Origin: Mucilaginibacter flavidus
Lineage (GTDB): Bacteria > Bacteroidota > Bacteroidia > Sphingobacteriales > Sphingobacteriaceae
Assembly (NCBI RefSeq): GCF_024055575.1
Contig: NZ_JAMXOE010000028.1
Location: 1 to 64,000 of the forward strand
Length of the DNA stretch: 64,000 nt
Direction of reading: 5' to 3'
Part shown: positions 42,673 to 51,519 of the stretch, in pieces
Position numbering within the stretch: the stretch's first letter is position 1
Layout of the letters: each line of letters starts with the position of its first letter
Program-made: the position numbers and the translations under genes
Notes under the pieces: model-generated
Told to the model about the DNA's origin: nothing
The model's input: the letters and a program-made list of their open reading frames with translations, nothing else
The model's database searches: none

Positions 42673-43436
42673 TTTGCGCTGTCAATAGCCTTTGCAAATC
42701 CATCCAATGTATAAGGCCCGTATCCCATCGAATGCAATTTCACTTTGCCATCTTTCCCGATAATAACATTAGTTGGATACCCTTTTATACCATATTTAGT
42801 TGCAAGCTCGCGACCATCACTAACAATGTGGTAGGCAAACGGGTTCTCCTTTAAAAATTCTTTTAACTTATCTTTCTCATCTGTTGCTACCGCGATAAAA
42901 ACAATATCCGGATTGCCGGCGTATGTCGCAGCAATCTTGTTCAGCTCGGGGATTTCCTGGCGGCAAGGCGGGCAGTTTATAAACCAAAAGTTTAAAACCA
43001 CTATCTTACCTTCTAAGCTTTTTGGGTCGAGTTTATAGCCTTCTATATCCTTTGCCTTAAAAAGTTCCAGCGGTTCGTTGGTTTTTATTACGCCGGTTTC
43101 GTCTGGTGACGAAATCATCATTTTCACCCTGGCTATGTCTGCGGCGCTTCTCTTCACCAGTGTAAACTCCGTTGCGCTGTCGGTTAGTTTATTGTTGCTT
43201 ATGAGGTTGTATTGGCCGGTAAGTATTAATTTATGCCAATCATTATAGGCATACCTGGTACCGATAGAATCTTTAACAACCGTATTCGAATCGATATTTG
43301 CAGCTCTTTTAATAACTGTGGTAGTTGTGCCGGCCGCAGTTGTGCGGGTTGTTGTCCCGGTAATGGTTTCCGTCGCCACCTGTGCATTAGCTGCCATTGA
43401 CGAGGCTATTAAGAACAAAAAGATTATTTTTTTCAT
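42669..43436 (-). CDS. Exported TlpA-like thioredoxin (thiol-disulfide reductase)
   Basis: A signal peptide (MKKIIFLFLIASSMAANAQ) is followed by about 100 residues of low-complexity, Thr-rich and unknown sequence. A thioredoxin-like domain follows (about 115-255) with the redox site FINCPPCRQEIP (C155, C158) and GIKGYPTNVIIGKDG, the cis-Pro loop. It probably reduces periplasmic proteins. Its stop overlaps the start of a short exported ORF that a REP element truncates. Confidence 0.87.
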   Translation of the reverse strand: MKKIIFLFLIASSMAANAQVATETITGTTTRTTAAGTTTTVIKRAANIDSNTVVKDSIGTRYAYNDWHKLILTGQYNLISNNKLTDSATEFTLVKRSAADIARVKMMISSPDETGVIKTNEPLELFKAKDIEGYKLDPKSLEGKIVVLNFWFINCPPCRQEIPELNKIAATYAGNPDIVFIAVATDEKDKLKEFLKENPFAYHIVSDGRELATKYGIKGYPTNVIIGKDGKVKLHSMGYGPYTLDGFAKAIDSAK

Positions 43437-43468
43437 AAATTAAGAAAGGCTTAGGTGCTATAGTTTTG

Positions 43469-43612
43469 TTAAAATCCAATATGCGGCAGGTGCGTCAGCA
43501 AATAAACACATCCCGAAAAAAACAGCAAAGCAATAGAATATGGTATCAGGTCGGGAAATTCAAATTGTTTGAAAAGCCTGCGTTTTGTTGTAGGGCTGTT
43601 GTGTAATACCAT
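43469..43612 (-). CDS. Possible small single-helix membrane protein
   Basis: This 47-aa ORF begins MVLHNSPTTKRRLFKQFEFP and continues with one hydrophobic helix (PYSIALLFFSGCVYLLTHL). The basic stretch before the helix and the position in an otherwise empty 254-bp gap between two minus-strand genes make it plausible. I know no family. It could be chance. Confidence 0.4.
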   Translation of the reverse strand: MVLHNSPTTKRRLFKQFEFPDLIPYSIALLFFSGCVYLLTHLPHIGF

Positions 43613-43690
43613 ATTAGTTTAGCCGATATTAAATTGCTGATACTAAGTTATGTAAATTAAAACGGCAAATCAATTTATTATTAAAGGGAT

Positions 43691-44608
43691 CTAAAACCCC
43701 CTTGCCGCGGCCTTAACCCACGTTTCCAAATCTACCATTGGCTGCGGGTTATTCTTAATCCATTGTGCGCTTTCAGGTGTGCTTGAACTTATCAGCCTTG
43801 CAAAGGCCGCCATATTTGGCGACAAGGCCATTTGATAAAAATAGGCAGCCATATATTTCCTGAAAAAATCGTTGCCGGTTTGCCTTTCGGCCAGTTGGCC
43901 GATATTGGTAAATATTGCTTTTAATTCTGCAGTCAGCAAATCACCGGCAGATGCGTATTTGCGTTTGCTAAAATCGGCGACCGCCTGGGTTATTGCCTGG
44001 TTAAGAGCATTGGTGTTAGCATCAATGCCATGCTGCGCCATTTCGCCTGGCTCGGGCTTTAAATTGCCGCCCTGTATAATATGCTGGATATTGCCATAGG
44101 CTTCGGAACTGCGGGGCGTGTTTGGTTCCTGCAAAATAAAGCTGCAGAAACCCAGCAATGCCTGGGCGCGTTTATTTTGATGAAAGCTTACCAGCGCATA
44201 CATACGTTGCGTGCTGGCATGCTTTGGGTCAAGCTTTATTGCATCGATGGCTTTTGTCTCCGCCCCGGCGTATTGCTTATTTTTAAAATAGATTAAGCCT
44301 GATAAGTCGTAAGCTGCTACCCTTAATTTTTCATCGCCGATGATTACCTTTTGAAGATAAGGTAATCCATCCGTCCCTTTATCCGACAAAAACAACGAAT
44401 AAGCCAGTTGATAATTCGTAAACATACTCCCGGTATCAATTTTTAAGGCCTGCCGGTATTTATCTATTGCTTCAGCATATTTTTTTTCATCATTCAGCTT
44501 TACGCCTTCTTTAACCAGTGCCCGGGCGTCATCTGTATTTTGCGCCGATGTTTCACCAGAGGCAACCGTTATAAAAATGCATATTATTAGGTATTTAATA
44601 TATTTCAT
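43691..44608 (-). CDS. Exported TPR-repeat protein
   Basis: A signal peptide (about 22 residues; IICIFITVASGETSAQ) is followed by tetratricopeptide repeats in residues about 28-160: ALVKEGVKLNDEKKYAEAID, YLQKVIIGDEKLRVAAYDLS and similar helices, with NKQYAGAETKAIDAIKLDPK. The C-terminal half (about 185-305) is helical without clear repeats. It is likely a periplasmic scaffold protein. No partner is apparent. Confidence 0.8.
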   Translation of the reverse strand: MKYIKYLIICIFITVASGETSAQNTDDARALVKEGVKLNDEKKYAEAIDKYRQALKIDTGSMFTNYQLAYSLFLSDKGTDGLPYLQKVIIGDEKLRVAAYDLSGLIYFKNKQYAGAETKAIDAIKLDPKHASTQRMYALVSFHQNKRAQALLGFCSFILQEPNTPRSSEAYGNIQHIIQGGNLKPEPGEMAQHGIDANTNALNQAITQAVADFSKRKYASAGDLLTAELKAIFTNIGQLAERQTGNDFFRKYMAAYFYQMALSPNMAAFARLISSSTPESAQWIKNNPQPMVDLETWVKAAARGF

Positions 44609-44719
44609 CTGCTAAAATTAGGAAGTGCGATTAACTAAAAGAAAAAATATTTAAAACATTACTTTATAACTGCTGTATAATTTCTGACTTTTGCACGTTA
44701 AAACGCGAACATCTGCTTT

Positions 44720-45934
44720 ATGAAATTAGTATATACACCCATTATAATATTTGCTTTTTCCCTGTCTTCCCTAACATCGTGCTCGTCCAAACAAAGTGAT
44801 AAAAAAACAGCTCCGTTACCCGGCCCTCAAGCCCCTTTTGATACGAAGGCGTTTTTAGCCTACAACCCGAAGGATGGGGATAAAAAAATTGATGCCGTGA
44901 TGCAGAACCTGCATAAAACACGCGCTTTTAACGGCAATGTGCTGGTGGCCAAACATGGCAAAATAATATACGAAAAAGCGATTGGCTGGGCCGATTACCT
45001 GCACCGCGACAGCCTGAAAATAAACTCCCAATTTGAACTGGCCTCGGTTACCAAAACCATTACATCTACAGCCATACTGATGCTGTGGGAGCAAGGAAAA
45101 CTAAAGCTGGACGACGATGTAAAGAAATTTTTCCCGGATTTCCCTTATGATGGAGTAACTATCCGTCTGCTGCTCACCCACCGCTCCGGGATGATGAACT
45201 ATGTATATTTTACCGACGATTTATATCGCGCCGAACACCGCCTGCAACGCAAGGGGATTAGCAACGCCGACGAAATGGCGTTGATTGCCCAGTATAAGCC
45301 CCGTCCTTTTAATAAACCCAACGTCAGGTTTTTGTATAACAATTCAAACTTTATGGTGCTGGGCAGCATAATTGAAAAAGTAACCGGTCAATCATACGCT
45401 GATTTTGTAAAAACGCACATTTTTAAACCATCTGGGATGGAGCATACAGCCGCCTATTCAAAAGCGGTATACGATAAAATACCGGTTGATGTGGTGGGAC
45501 ACGACAGGGGGCAATGGCGCTACTCGGTAGCGCAGAACTTCCTGGATGGCCCGCTGGGCGATAAAGGCGTTTACAGCACAGTGGGCGACCTTTGGCTTTT
45601 CGACCGGTCGTTACGTAGCGGCAGGCTGTTGAAACAAGCCACTATGGATTCGGCATACGTACCGCGTAACCCTATGATCCATGGTCATTTTAGTTATGGT
45701 TACGGCTGGCGTATTTTTGAAGCCCCGGGTAAGCAGGTTATTTACCACACCGGTTGGTGGCATGGTTTCCGTCATATTTATTTGCGCGATATTAAAGATG
45801 ACATTACCATTGTACTGCTATCAAACCTTTCAAATGGCAGCCTGTTAAAACTTGATGACCTGTTTAATGCCGCTGGTATGCCTATAGTGCGCAAAAGCGC
45901 TTATAAAGGTAATGGCGATACGAGTGATGACTAA
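44720..45934 (+). CDS. Beta-lactamase-family serine hydrolase (S12), lipoprotein
   Basis: The lipobox LTSC (Cys 21) marks a lipoprotein. The serine beta-lactamase/DD-peptidase fold is shown by ASVTKTIT (SxxK; about 110), YNNSNFMVLG (YxN; about 210) and HTGWWHGF (HTG in place of KTG; about 350). Class C-like esterases and D-aminopeptidases share these motifs. Activity against beta-lactams cannot be claimed from sequence. It is monocistronic. Confidence 0.88.
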   Translation: MKLVYTPIIIFAFSLSSLTSCSSKQSDKKTAPLPGPQAPFDTKAFLAYNPKDGDKKIDAVMQNLHKTRAFNGNVLVAKHGKIIYEKAIGWADYLHRDSLKINSQFELASVTKTITSTAILMLWEQGKLKLDDDVKKFFPDFPYDGVTIRLLLTHRSGMMNYVYFTDDLYRAEHRLQRKGISNADEMALIAQYKPRPFNKPNVRFLYNNSNFMVLGSIIEKVTGQSYADFVKTHIFKPSGMEHTAAYSKAVYDKIPVDVVGHDRGQWRYSVAQNFLDGPLGDKGVYSTVGDLWLFDRSLRSGRLLKQATMDSAYVPRNPMIHGHFSYGYGWRIFEAPGKQVIYHTGWWHGFRHIYLRDIKDDITIVLLSNLSNGSLLKLDDLFNAAGMPIVRKSAYKGNGDTSDD

Positions 45935-45939
45935 TTTTG

Positions 45940-46030
45940 TTGAAACGTTGTAATGTTTGAATGTTGAAATGTTAGCTTTATTTTTGCTTAAGTCAACATT
46001 ACAACTTTTCACCGTTAAAACATTAAAACA
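45940..46030. repeat. Word-run palindrome (TTGAAATGTT/AACATT type)
   Basis: GTTGAAACGTTGTAATGTTT and GAATGTTGAAATGTT (45940-45975) face CAACATTACAACTTTTC and AACATTAAAAC (about 45993-46030). The structure fills the spacer between the serine hydrolase and ybaB genes and ends just before the latter. Confidence 0.55.
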
Positions 46031-46038
46031 ACAAGACC

Positions 46039-46338
46039 ATGTTCGATAAACTAATGCAGGCCCAGCAAAAGGCGGGCGAGGTAAAACAGCGCTTAGATGC
46101 GATAACTGTAACCGGCACCGCCGAGGGTGGAATGATTACCGTGACCGCCAATGCCAATAAAGCTATCCAATCGGTAGCAATTGACGACGATTTTTTTAAA
46201 GACGCAGATAAAGAGCAACTGGAGGAGCTTTTAGTTATTGCCATAAACAAGGCAATGGAGCAGGCCGAGAATGTAAGCCAGAGTGAGATGGGCGCCATGG
46301 CCAAAGATATGTTTGGCGGCCTGGGCGGTCTGTTTTAA
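46039..46338 (+). CDS. YbaB/EbfC family nucleoid-associated protein
   Basis: This 99-aa DNA-binding dimer has the family core MFDKLMQAQQKAGEVKQRLD and VTGTAEGGMITVTANANKAI, then VAIDDDFFKDADKEQLEEL. The C-terminus GAMAKDMFGGLGGLF is typical. YbaB proteins coat DNA non-specifically and often lie beside recR or dnaX; here a metal-dependent hydrolase follows. Confidence 0.93.
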   Translation: MFDKLMQAQQKAGEVKQRLDAITVTGTAEGGMITVTANANKAIQSVAIDDDFFKDADKEQLEELLVIAINKAMEQAENVSQSEMGAMAKDMFGGLGGLF

Positions 46339-46375
46339 GCGTTTTGATTTATACCTGTATTAATAAATATACCCT

Positions 46376-47053
46376 ATGAAAACTACATTTTACGGGCAGT
46401 CAACCTTTATGCTTGAAGCCGGAGGGAAAAAACTATTGTTCGACCCATTTATTACCCCAAACCCTGAAGCAAAGGATATAGACATCCACAGTTTGAAGCC
46501 TGATTATATTTTGGTTTCGCACGGGCACGGCGACCACGTGGCCGATTTACTTGCCATACAAAAAAGCAGCGATGCCATAATAATCTGCATTGCCGAAATA
46601 GCGAATTGGTTGGGCAAACATGGCATAAATAATGCACACGGTATGAACATTGGCGGAGGCTTCAATTTTGAATTTGGCCGCGTAAAAATGGTAAATGCCA
46701 TACACTCGAGTACATTGCCAGATGGTTCGCCGGGGGGAAATCCGGCGGGCTTTGTATTATATGTGGATGGAAAAGTTGTTTACTACGCAGGCGACACCGC
46801 CTTAACTTACGACATGAAACTGCTGGCCGACGAAAACCTGGATTGGGCCTATCTGCCTATTGGCGATAACTATACCATGGGCGTTGACGACGCAATAAAA
46901 GCCTCCGGGTTTATCAATTGCAAAAACATTATCGGTATGCATTATGATACTTTCCCGGTTATAAAAATTGATGTTGCCGAAGCAGAAGCAAAGTTTGTAA
47001 AGGCTGGCATCAATATTAAACTGCTAAAAATTGGCGAAAGCGTGGAGTTATAA
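46376..47053 (+). CDS. Metal-dependent hydrolase, metallo-beta-lactamase fold (UPF0173)
   Basis: This is an MBL-fold hydrolase. The metal motif SHGHGDHVAD (HxHxDH; about 44-50) and VYYAGDTALTYDM, with later GMHYDTFPVI, match UPF0173/YtkL proteins. Size (225 aa) agrees. The substrate is unknown. It follows ybaB by 37 bp on the same strand and ends before a bidirectional terminator. Confidence 0.9.
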   Translation: MKTTFYGQSTFMLEAGGKKLLFDPFITPNPEAKDIDIHSLKPDYILVSHGHGDHVADLLAIQKSSDAIIICIAEIANWLGKHGINNAHGMNIGGGFNFEFGRVKMVNAIHSSTLPDGSPGGNPAGFVLYVDGKVVYYAGDTALTYDMKLLADENLDWAYLPIGDNYTMGVDDAIKASGFINCKNIIGMHYDTFPVIKIDVAEAEAKFVKAGINIKLLKIGESVEL

Positions 47054-47090
47054 AATTCCTCCTCGTACTTGTCAATGACAAGCTCTTTTA

Positions 47091-47129
47091 AAGCAAAAAG
47101 CCAGGAAAACTACCCCTGGCTTTTTGCTT
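47091..47129. terminator. Bidirectional rho-independent terminator
   Basis: AAGCAAAAAGCCAGG faces CCTGGCTTTTTGCTT around a short loop. It separates the convergent MBL hydrolase and glgC genes. Confidence 0.93.
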
Positions 47130-47156
47130 TATTACGAGATCGTCTTTCGGACTAAA

Positions 47157-48419
47157 TTAAATCACTGTCCCGTTTGCAATAACTGCACGTTTTTTCACTA
47201 TCACAATGCCATCCTGCACTACGTAAGCGCCATAGTCGCCATTGGCAAGCGGCTCTCCTACGTTTATCGTAACGTCATCGCCGATGCAGGCGTTTTTATC
47301 AATAATGGCATTGCGGATATGGCATCTGTCGCCAATGCCCATAATAGGCGTCTGGCTTTCGTGCGATTCGGTAATTTGCTCCAGCGTTTGGTAGTTATCA
47401 TTACCCATTACGTAGCAGTTTTCAATAACGGTTTCAAAGCCTATGCGGGTACGGATACCTATCAATGACCTGGTTAGCTGTTTTGCGTTGATGATACATC
47501 CATCGGCAATAATTACCTTATCCACATGTGTCCCCGACATTTTTGATGGCGGGAGCATGCGCGCACGGGTATAAATTGGGTGTTTATCAAACAAGTTAAA
47601 TTGAGGGATGTCATCAGTTAAGCCGATGTTAGCTTCAAAAAATGATGGTATGGTACCGATATCTGTCCAATAACCCTCATATTGGTAGCTTAATACTCTG
47701 TGGTCGGTAATTGACTGCGGGATAATCTCCTTGCCAAAGTCGGTGCGTTCGTTACCTTCCAGCAATTCGTATAACAGCTTTTTATTAAAGATGTAAATAC
47801 CCATTGAAGCCAGGTAAACACGGCCCTCAGCTTCCATTTGCGGACTAACCTCAGATGCCCAGCTCTCAAAGTTCGATTTCGGCTTTTCGATAAAGGCGGT
47901 TATCATGTTATTGTCGTCGGCCTTCAAAATACCAAAACCGGGAACATCATTTGCATGTACGGGGATGCTTGCTATTGAAATTTCCGCATTTGCAGCAACG
48001 TGTTTTTCAATCATATCGCCAAAATCCATCTGGTACAACTGGTCGCCCGATAGGATCAGTACGTATTCAAACTCATGTACGGCCAGGTGATGAAGGCATT
48101 GCCTAACCGCATCGGCAGTGCCCTGGTACCAGCCTACGTTGGTTGGGGTTTGCTCGGCAGCCAAAATATCAACAAACGCCTCGCTGAAATTGCTGAAGTG
48201 ATAGGTGTTTTTTATATGCTTGTTCAGCGACGCCGAATTGAACTGGGTCAACACATACATGCGGTGGATGCCTGAATGAAGACAGTTTGAAATAGGGATA
48301 TCCACCAAACGGTATTTACCCGCAATTGGTACCGCCGGCTTTGAGCGGGTGGTAGTTAACGGGGCCAAACGGCTGCCCTGGCCTCCGCCAAGAACAATGC
48401 AAATTACTTTAGAGGTCAT
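47157..48419 (-). CDS. glgC: Glucose-1-phosphate adenylyltransferase
   Basis: GlgC makes ADP-glucose for glycogen synthesis. The N-terminal pyrophosphorylase motif VLGGGQGSRLAPLTTTRSKP follows the start, and WYQGTADAVRQ, LSGDQLYQMD and VYLASMGIYIF mark the nucleotidyltransferase core. The C-terminal beta-helix (about 295-420) is present. I start at ATG 48419, which overlaps the glgA stop as ATGA; the longer frame reads back into glgA. It is co-transcribed with glgA. Confidence 0.95.
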   Translation of the reverse strand: MTSKVICIVLGGGQGSRLAPLTTTRSKPAVPIAGKYRLVDIPISNCLHSGIHRMYVLTQFNSASLNKHIKNTYHFSNFSEAFVDILAAEQTPTNVGWYQGTADAVRQCLHHLAVHEFEYVLILSGDQLYQMDFGDMIEKHVAANAEISIASIPVHANDVPGFGILKADDNNMITAFIEKPKSNFESWASEVSPQMEAEGRVYLASMGIYIFNKKLLYELLEGNERTDFGKEIIPQSITDHRVLSYQYEGYWTDIGTIPSFFEANIGLTDDIPQFNLFDKHPIYTRARMLPPSKMSGTHVDKVIIADGCIINAKQLTRSLIGIRTRIGFETVIENCYVMGNDNYQTLEQITESHESQTPIMGIGDRCHIRNAIIDKNACIGDDVTINVGEPLANGDYGAYVVQDGIVIVKKRAVIANGTVI

Positions 48420-49840
48420 ATAGTTGGATTTAAGCTTTCGTATAAGGTTATATATTCTTTTGCTGAGCGGTCCCACGAAAAATCGAGCGCCATTATCACT
48501 TTGCGCAGGGCCTGGAAATGTTTGTCGTTATTATAAAGTGTTATTGCACGTGTAACTGCCATGCAAATATCTTCTACACTTGCATGATTATACCTTATGC
48601 CATAACCGCCTTCGTCGCCAAAATCAATTACGGTGTCATGTAATCCACCAGTGTTGCGCACCATTGGTAGTGTACCGTAACGCAACGAATATAGCTGGTT
48701 TAAACCACAAGGTTCAACGCGCGATGGCATCAGCAAAAAGTCGGCGCCTGCATAAATAGTATGGGCAAGGGCTTCATCATAGCCTATAAATACGTTGCAT
48801 TGTTCGCTGTAAAAGTCGCGCAATTGCAGCAGTTCTATTTCGGTCTCTTTATCGCCTGCACCTAAAACAAGGAAGTTAAACTGGCCGGGGTGCTCGTTAA
48901 AGCTTTCCTCCATGGCAGTTGCAATCAGGTCGGCGCCTTTTTCAACAACCAGGCGGCCGATAAAGGCAATCAGTGGTTTATCTGTCGATAAGTTGAACCG
49001 GGTACATAAAACTTCCTTATTTGCCTGCTTGCCTTTTGGGAAAGTGTTGATGGTAAATTTTGCCGGCAGCATCGGGTCGGTTTTGGGGTTCCATACCGCC
49101 GTATCAATGCCATTTAGAATGCCCGTGCCTTTGCCCTTTTCGAGGTAAAATAAAAACTCCAGGCCATTTGAGTTAATGGTAAGCTCTTCCAGGTATGTGG
49201 GAGAAACCGTGGTGTAACGCCAACAGCATTTAACCGCGCAGGCCAAAGGGTTAATGGCTCCGGCCCAATCCAGCAACCCGGTTCTTGATAAATCAATCTC
49301 GGGAAGGTAGGATAGCTTGTCCCAGCCGAAGGCGCCATGATATTGCCCGTTGTGGATGGTAAATACAGTTGGCGTGGCAGCCAGCCGGGTGTATAATCTT
49401 GAATGTTGCAAAAGGAACGGCACCAGCCCCGAATGATGATCATGACAATGAATCAAATCGGGCGACTGCTGCGAATAGCTGATCCAATCTAAAAATGCTA
49501 TCTGGAAAGCAATGAACTGCTCTGTTTCGTCGGGATAGCTGTAAATTTCGGTACGGTCGATAAGTCCCGGGATTTTTACCAGATAGAGTTCGAAACCTAG
49601 TTTATCAGTTTTCTCTTTTAATATCTCAAAAAACAAACGGCGTGTGCCTAATAAGGTCGAACTAACAAAAACGGTATCGAATTCGTTTTCCTGGACAAAT
49701 TTACGGTCGTAATAAGGCATTACCACAGCAGCCTGGTGTCCGGCCTGGTTTTGATATTTGGGCAACGCGCCCACAACATCGGCAAGGCCGCCAACTTTTG
49801 CAACTGGGTAACACTCGGCACTTAGGTGAAAAACTCTCAT
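48416..49840 (-). CDS. glgA: Glycogen synthase
   Basis: This GT5 ADP-glucose-dependent synthase elongates the alpha-1,4-glucan. The N-terminus has the ADP-glucose-binding KVGGLADVVGALPK, the middle GILNGIDTAVWNPKTD, and the C-terminal domain FIGRLVVEKGADLI, RVEPCGLNQLYSLRYGTLPM and VRNTGGLHDTV. The 474 aa are normal. It is the first gene of the glgA-glgC pair. A branching enzyme is not nearby. Confidence 0.95.
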   Translation of the reverse strand: MRVFHLSAECYPVAKVGGLADVVGALPKYQNQAGHQAAVVMPYYDRKFVQENEFDTVFVSSTLLGTRRLFFEILKEKTDKLGFELYLVKIPGLIDRTEIYSYPDETEQFIAFQIAFLDWISYSQQSPDLIHCHDHHSGLVPFLLQHSRLYTRLAATPTVFTIHNGQYHGAFGWDKLSYLPEIDLSRTGLLDWAGAINPLACAVKCCWRYTTVSPTYLEELTINSNGLEFLFYLEKGKGTGILNGIDTAVWNPKTDPMLPAKFTINTFPKGKQANKEVLCTRFNLSTDKPLIAFIGRLVVEKGADLIATAMEESFNEHPGQFNFLVLGAGDKETEIELLQLRDFYSEQCNVFIGYDEALAHTIYAGADFLLMPSRVEPCGLNQLYSLRYGTLPMVRNTGGLHDTVIDFGDEGGYGIRYNHASVEDICMAVTRAITLYNNDKHFQALRKVIMALDFSWDRSAKEYITLYESLNPTI

Positions 49841-49973
49841 AGGAGGAATTTATTGGCTCAATTTAAGCAAACAATTGTTTAAATATAGAACCCTGCGGCC
49901 TATAATCTGTTTAAAAAAATAATTTTTATTATTTGTTTACCCGATGTGGCTATTCATTTATAAAATACAAGGC

Positions 49974-50159
49974 TTAATGCTTGAATTTTATAATATTGAT
50001 ATTTTTTGGATGCGGATCAGTCCGGTTTTTAAGAAAATCGTAATGAGCTATTGGTTGAATTAGCTCCATCTTGTCCGAATTTTGCCTGTTTAGCCGGTCT
50101 GCTATCGCACCCGGCCGATCTTCGAATACGAAGGCGTCACCGGTCTGCAGGCATCCCAC
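49974..50159 (-). pseudogene. C-terminal gene fragment cut at its 5' side by a dispersed repeat
   Basis: This open frame of 61 codons looks like coding sequence (FVFEDRPGAIADRLNRQNSD, then IQPIAHYDFLKNRTDPHPK) ending in a normal TAA. Its first codon is a GTG and the codon before is a stop that lies exactly where a half copy of the GCGTTCC repeat (ACAAAAATGGAAC) begins. It is probably the tail of a gene whose 5' part was lost. I do not recognise the family, and chance coding is possible. Confidence 0.4.
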
Positions 50160-50208
50160 TTACAAAAATGGAACACTAAGCGAAGATGGCATAAAAATCA
50201 GAGTCGTT

Positions 50209-50268
50209 GATAATCAGCATATTTCACAGCGTTCCGGGTGTTCCGCGTGTGAAAATGGAACGCTTTGC
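50209..50268 (+). repeat. Dispersed GCGTTCC hairpin repeat, copy 3
   Basis: The layout is GATAATCAGC, then a short variable piece, TTTCACAGCGTTCC, a GTGTTCCGCGTGT centre and AATGGAACGCTTTGC. The GCGTTCC/GGAACGC arms pair. A half copy lies at 50160-50174. Confidence 0.8.
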
Positions 50269-50330
50269 CGGTGTAAAGATCACCTGTATGGGGAATATTA
50301 CACGATCAATGCACCCCGCTGTTAACGGTC

Positions 50331-50360
50331 AAAAAAAGCCGCGTCGTTAAAACGCGGCTC
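50331..50360 (-). terminator. Rho-independent terminator of ilvE
   Basis: On the minus strand AGCCGCGTTTTAACGACGCGGCT forms a hairpin (AGCCGCGT facing ACGCGGCT) followed by a run of seven T. It lies 28 bp beyond the ilvE stop. Confidence 0.92.
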
Positions 50361-50388
50361 AATTATTTATCGGTAAATGTAATTGCAG

Positions 50389-51456
50389 CTATACAATATA
50401 ATTCCAGTTATGCGGGTCGGGCGCCAGGCCATACCTTATGTCATTCAGCGTTTTCAACATCTTTTTCGAAAACTCCCGGGTTTCAGGGTCAGTTAAAAAA
50501 TACTCTTCGTCTTTGTAGTACAACGAGGCTATCGGTGCAATAGTAAAGGCAGTGCCGGCGCCAAATGCGTCGGTAAGTTTCCCGTTTTCGGCTCCGGCAA
50601 TCAGTTCGGCTATAGCTACCGGGCGTTCCTCAACCGTGTAACCCATATCGCGGGCAAGGGTTAATATAGTATCGCGCGTAACGCCTTTTAAGATGGTGTT
50701 TTTATCAGTCGCCGGTGTTATCAGCTTACCATCGAGCAAAAACATAGCGTTGGCGGCGCCCATTTCTTCTACATATTTATGCTCTTTGGCATCGGTCCAT
50801 ATCAGTTGGTCAAAGCCTTCCTGCATGGCCTTACGGGCCGGAAGCATAGCACCTCCGTAATTTCCGGCTGCTTTGGCATAACCATACCCGCCCTCGGCAG
50901 CACGGGTGTAATTTGTTTCTATTTTAACCCTTAACGGTTTGGTAAAATAGGGCCCGACAGGACAAGTTAACACAATGTATTTGTAGGTTGTGGATGGAGT
51001 AACACCGAGGAAAGCCTCAGTGGCGAACATGTATGGCCTTATATATAACGAATGGTTAGGTTTTGAAGGAACCCAGTCGCGGTCGATATCAACCAGCGTA
51101 GCTATACTCTTAATAAATATTTCTTCGGGTAATTCCGGCATGCAAAGCCGCTCGGCTGATTTGTTAAACCGCTCCGCATTTTTGTCTATCCTAAAAATAG
51201 CAGCCTTGCCATCCGCTTGTTTAAAAGCCTTCAAGCCCTCAAAAAAGGCCTGCCCGTAGTGCAATGACGATGATGCCGGACTAAGACTGATTTCGGCATA
51301 CGGCACAATTTGGAAGTTTTTCCACTCGCCATCGGCATAATCAGCCATAAACATATGGTCGGAAAATGTTCTGCCAAATTGCAGGCTATTAAAATCCGTT
51401 TCGGCCAGGCGTGAGTGGTCTGTTTTTTTAATGCTGATATCGATGGTTGCCGTCAT
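50389..51456 (-). CDS. ilvE: Branched-chain amino acid aminotransferase
   Basis: This PLP enzyme makes valine, leucine and isoleucine from their keto acids. The PLP Lys lies in GYGYAKAAGNYGG (about 200), with the family motif KYVEEMGAANAMFLL and later LKGVTRDTILTLARDMGY. I start at ATG 51456; the longer frame adds 15 residues without conservation. The length (355 aa) fits the larger BCAT subgroup. It is monocistronic, with its own terminator. Confidence 0.94.
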   Translation of the reverse strand: MTATIDISIKKTDHSRLAETDFNSLQFGRTFSDHMFMADYADGEWKNFQIVPYAEISLSPASSSLHYGQAFFEGLKAFKQADGKAAIFRIDKNAERFNKSAERLCMPELPEEIFIKSIATLVDIDRDWVPSKPNHSLYIRPYMFATEAFLGVTPSTTYKYIVLTCPVGPYFTKPLRVKIETNYTRAAEGGYGYAKAAGNYGGAMLPARKAMQEGFDQLIWTDAKEHKYVEEMGAANAMFLLDGKLITPATDKNTILKGVTRDTILTLARDMGYTVEERPVAIAELIAGAENGKLTDAFGAGTAFTIAPIASLYYKDEEYFLTDPETREFSKKMLKTLNDIRYGLAPDPHNWNYIV

Positions 51457-51519
51457 AATTGCTAGTGTTGCTGTAAAATTAAAAAAAGGAACTGAATACA
51501 TTGCCGGTCTATCGGTTAT

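Larger units (their letters stand above)
49841..50388. other. 548-bp gap without an intact gene
   Basis: This gap between glgA and ilvE contains an A/T-rich upstream region of glgA (49850-49970), a coding-like fragment on the minus strand (49974-50159), half and full copies of the GCGTTCC repeat (50160-50268) and the ilvE terminator (50331-50360). No other signal is seen. Confidence 0.6.

Noticed and set aside
50071..50325. 84-codon plus-strand frame between glgA and ilvE
   Set aside because: It runs across the GCGTTCC repeat and is Cys-rich noise; the minus-strand frame 49974-50159 looks more like coding.
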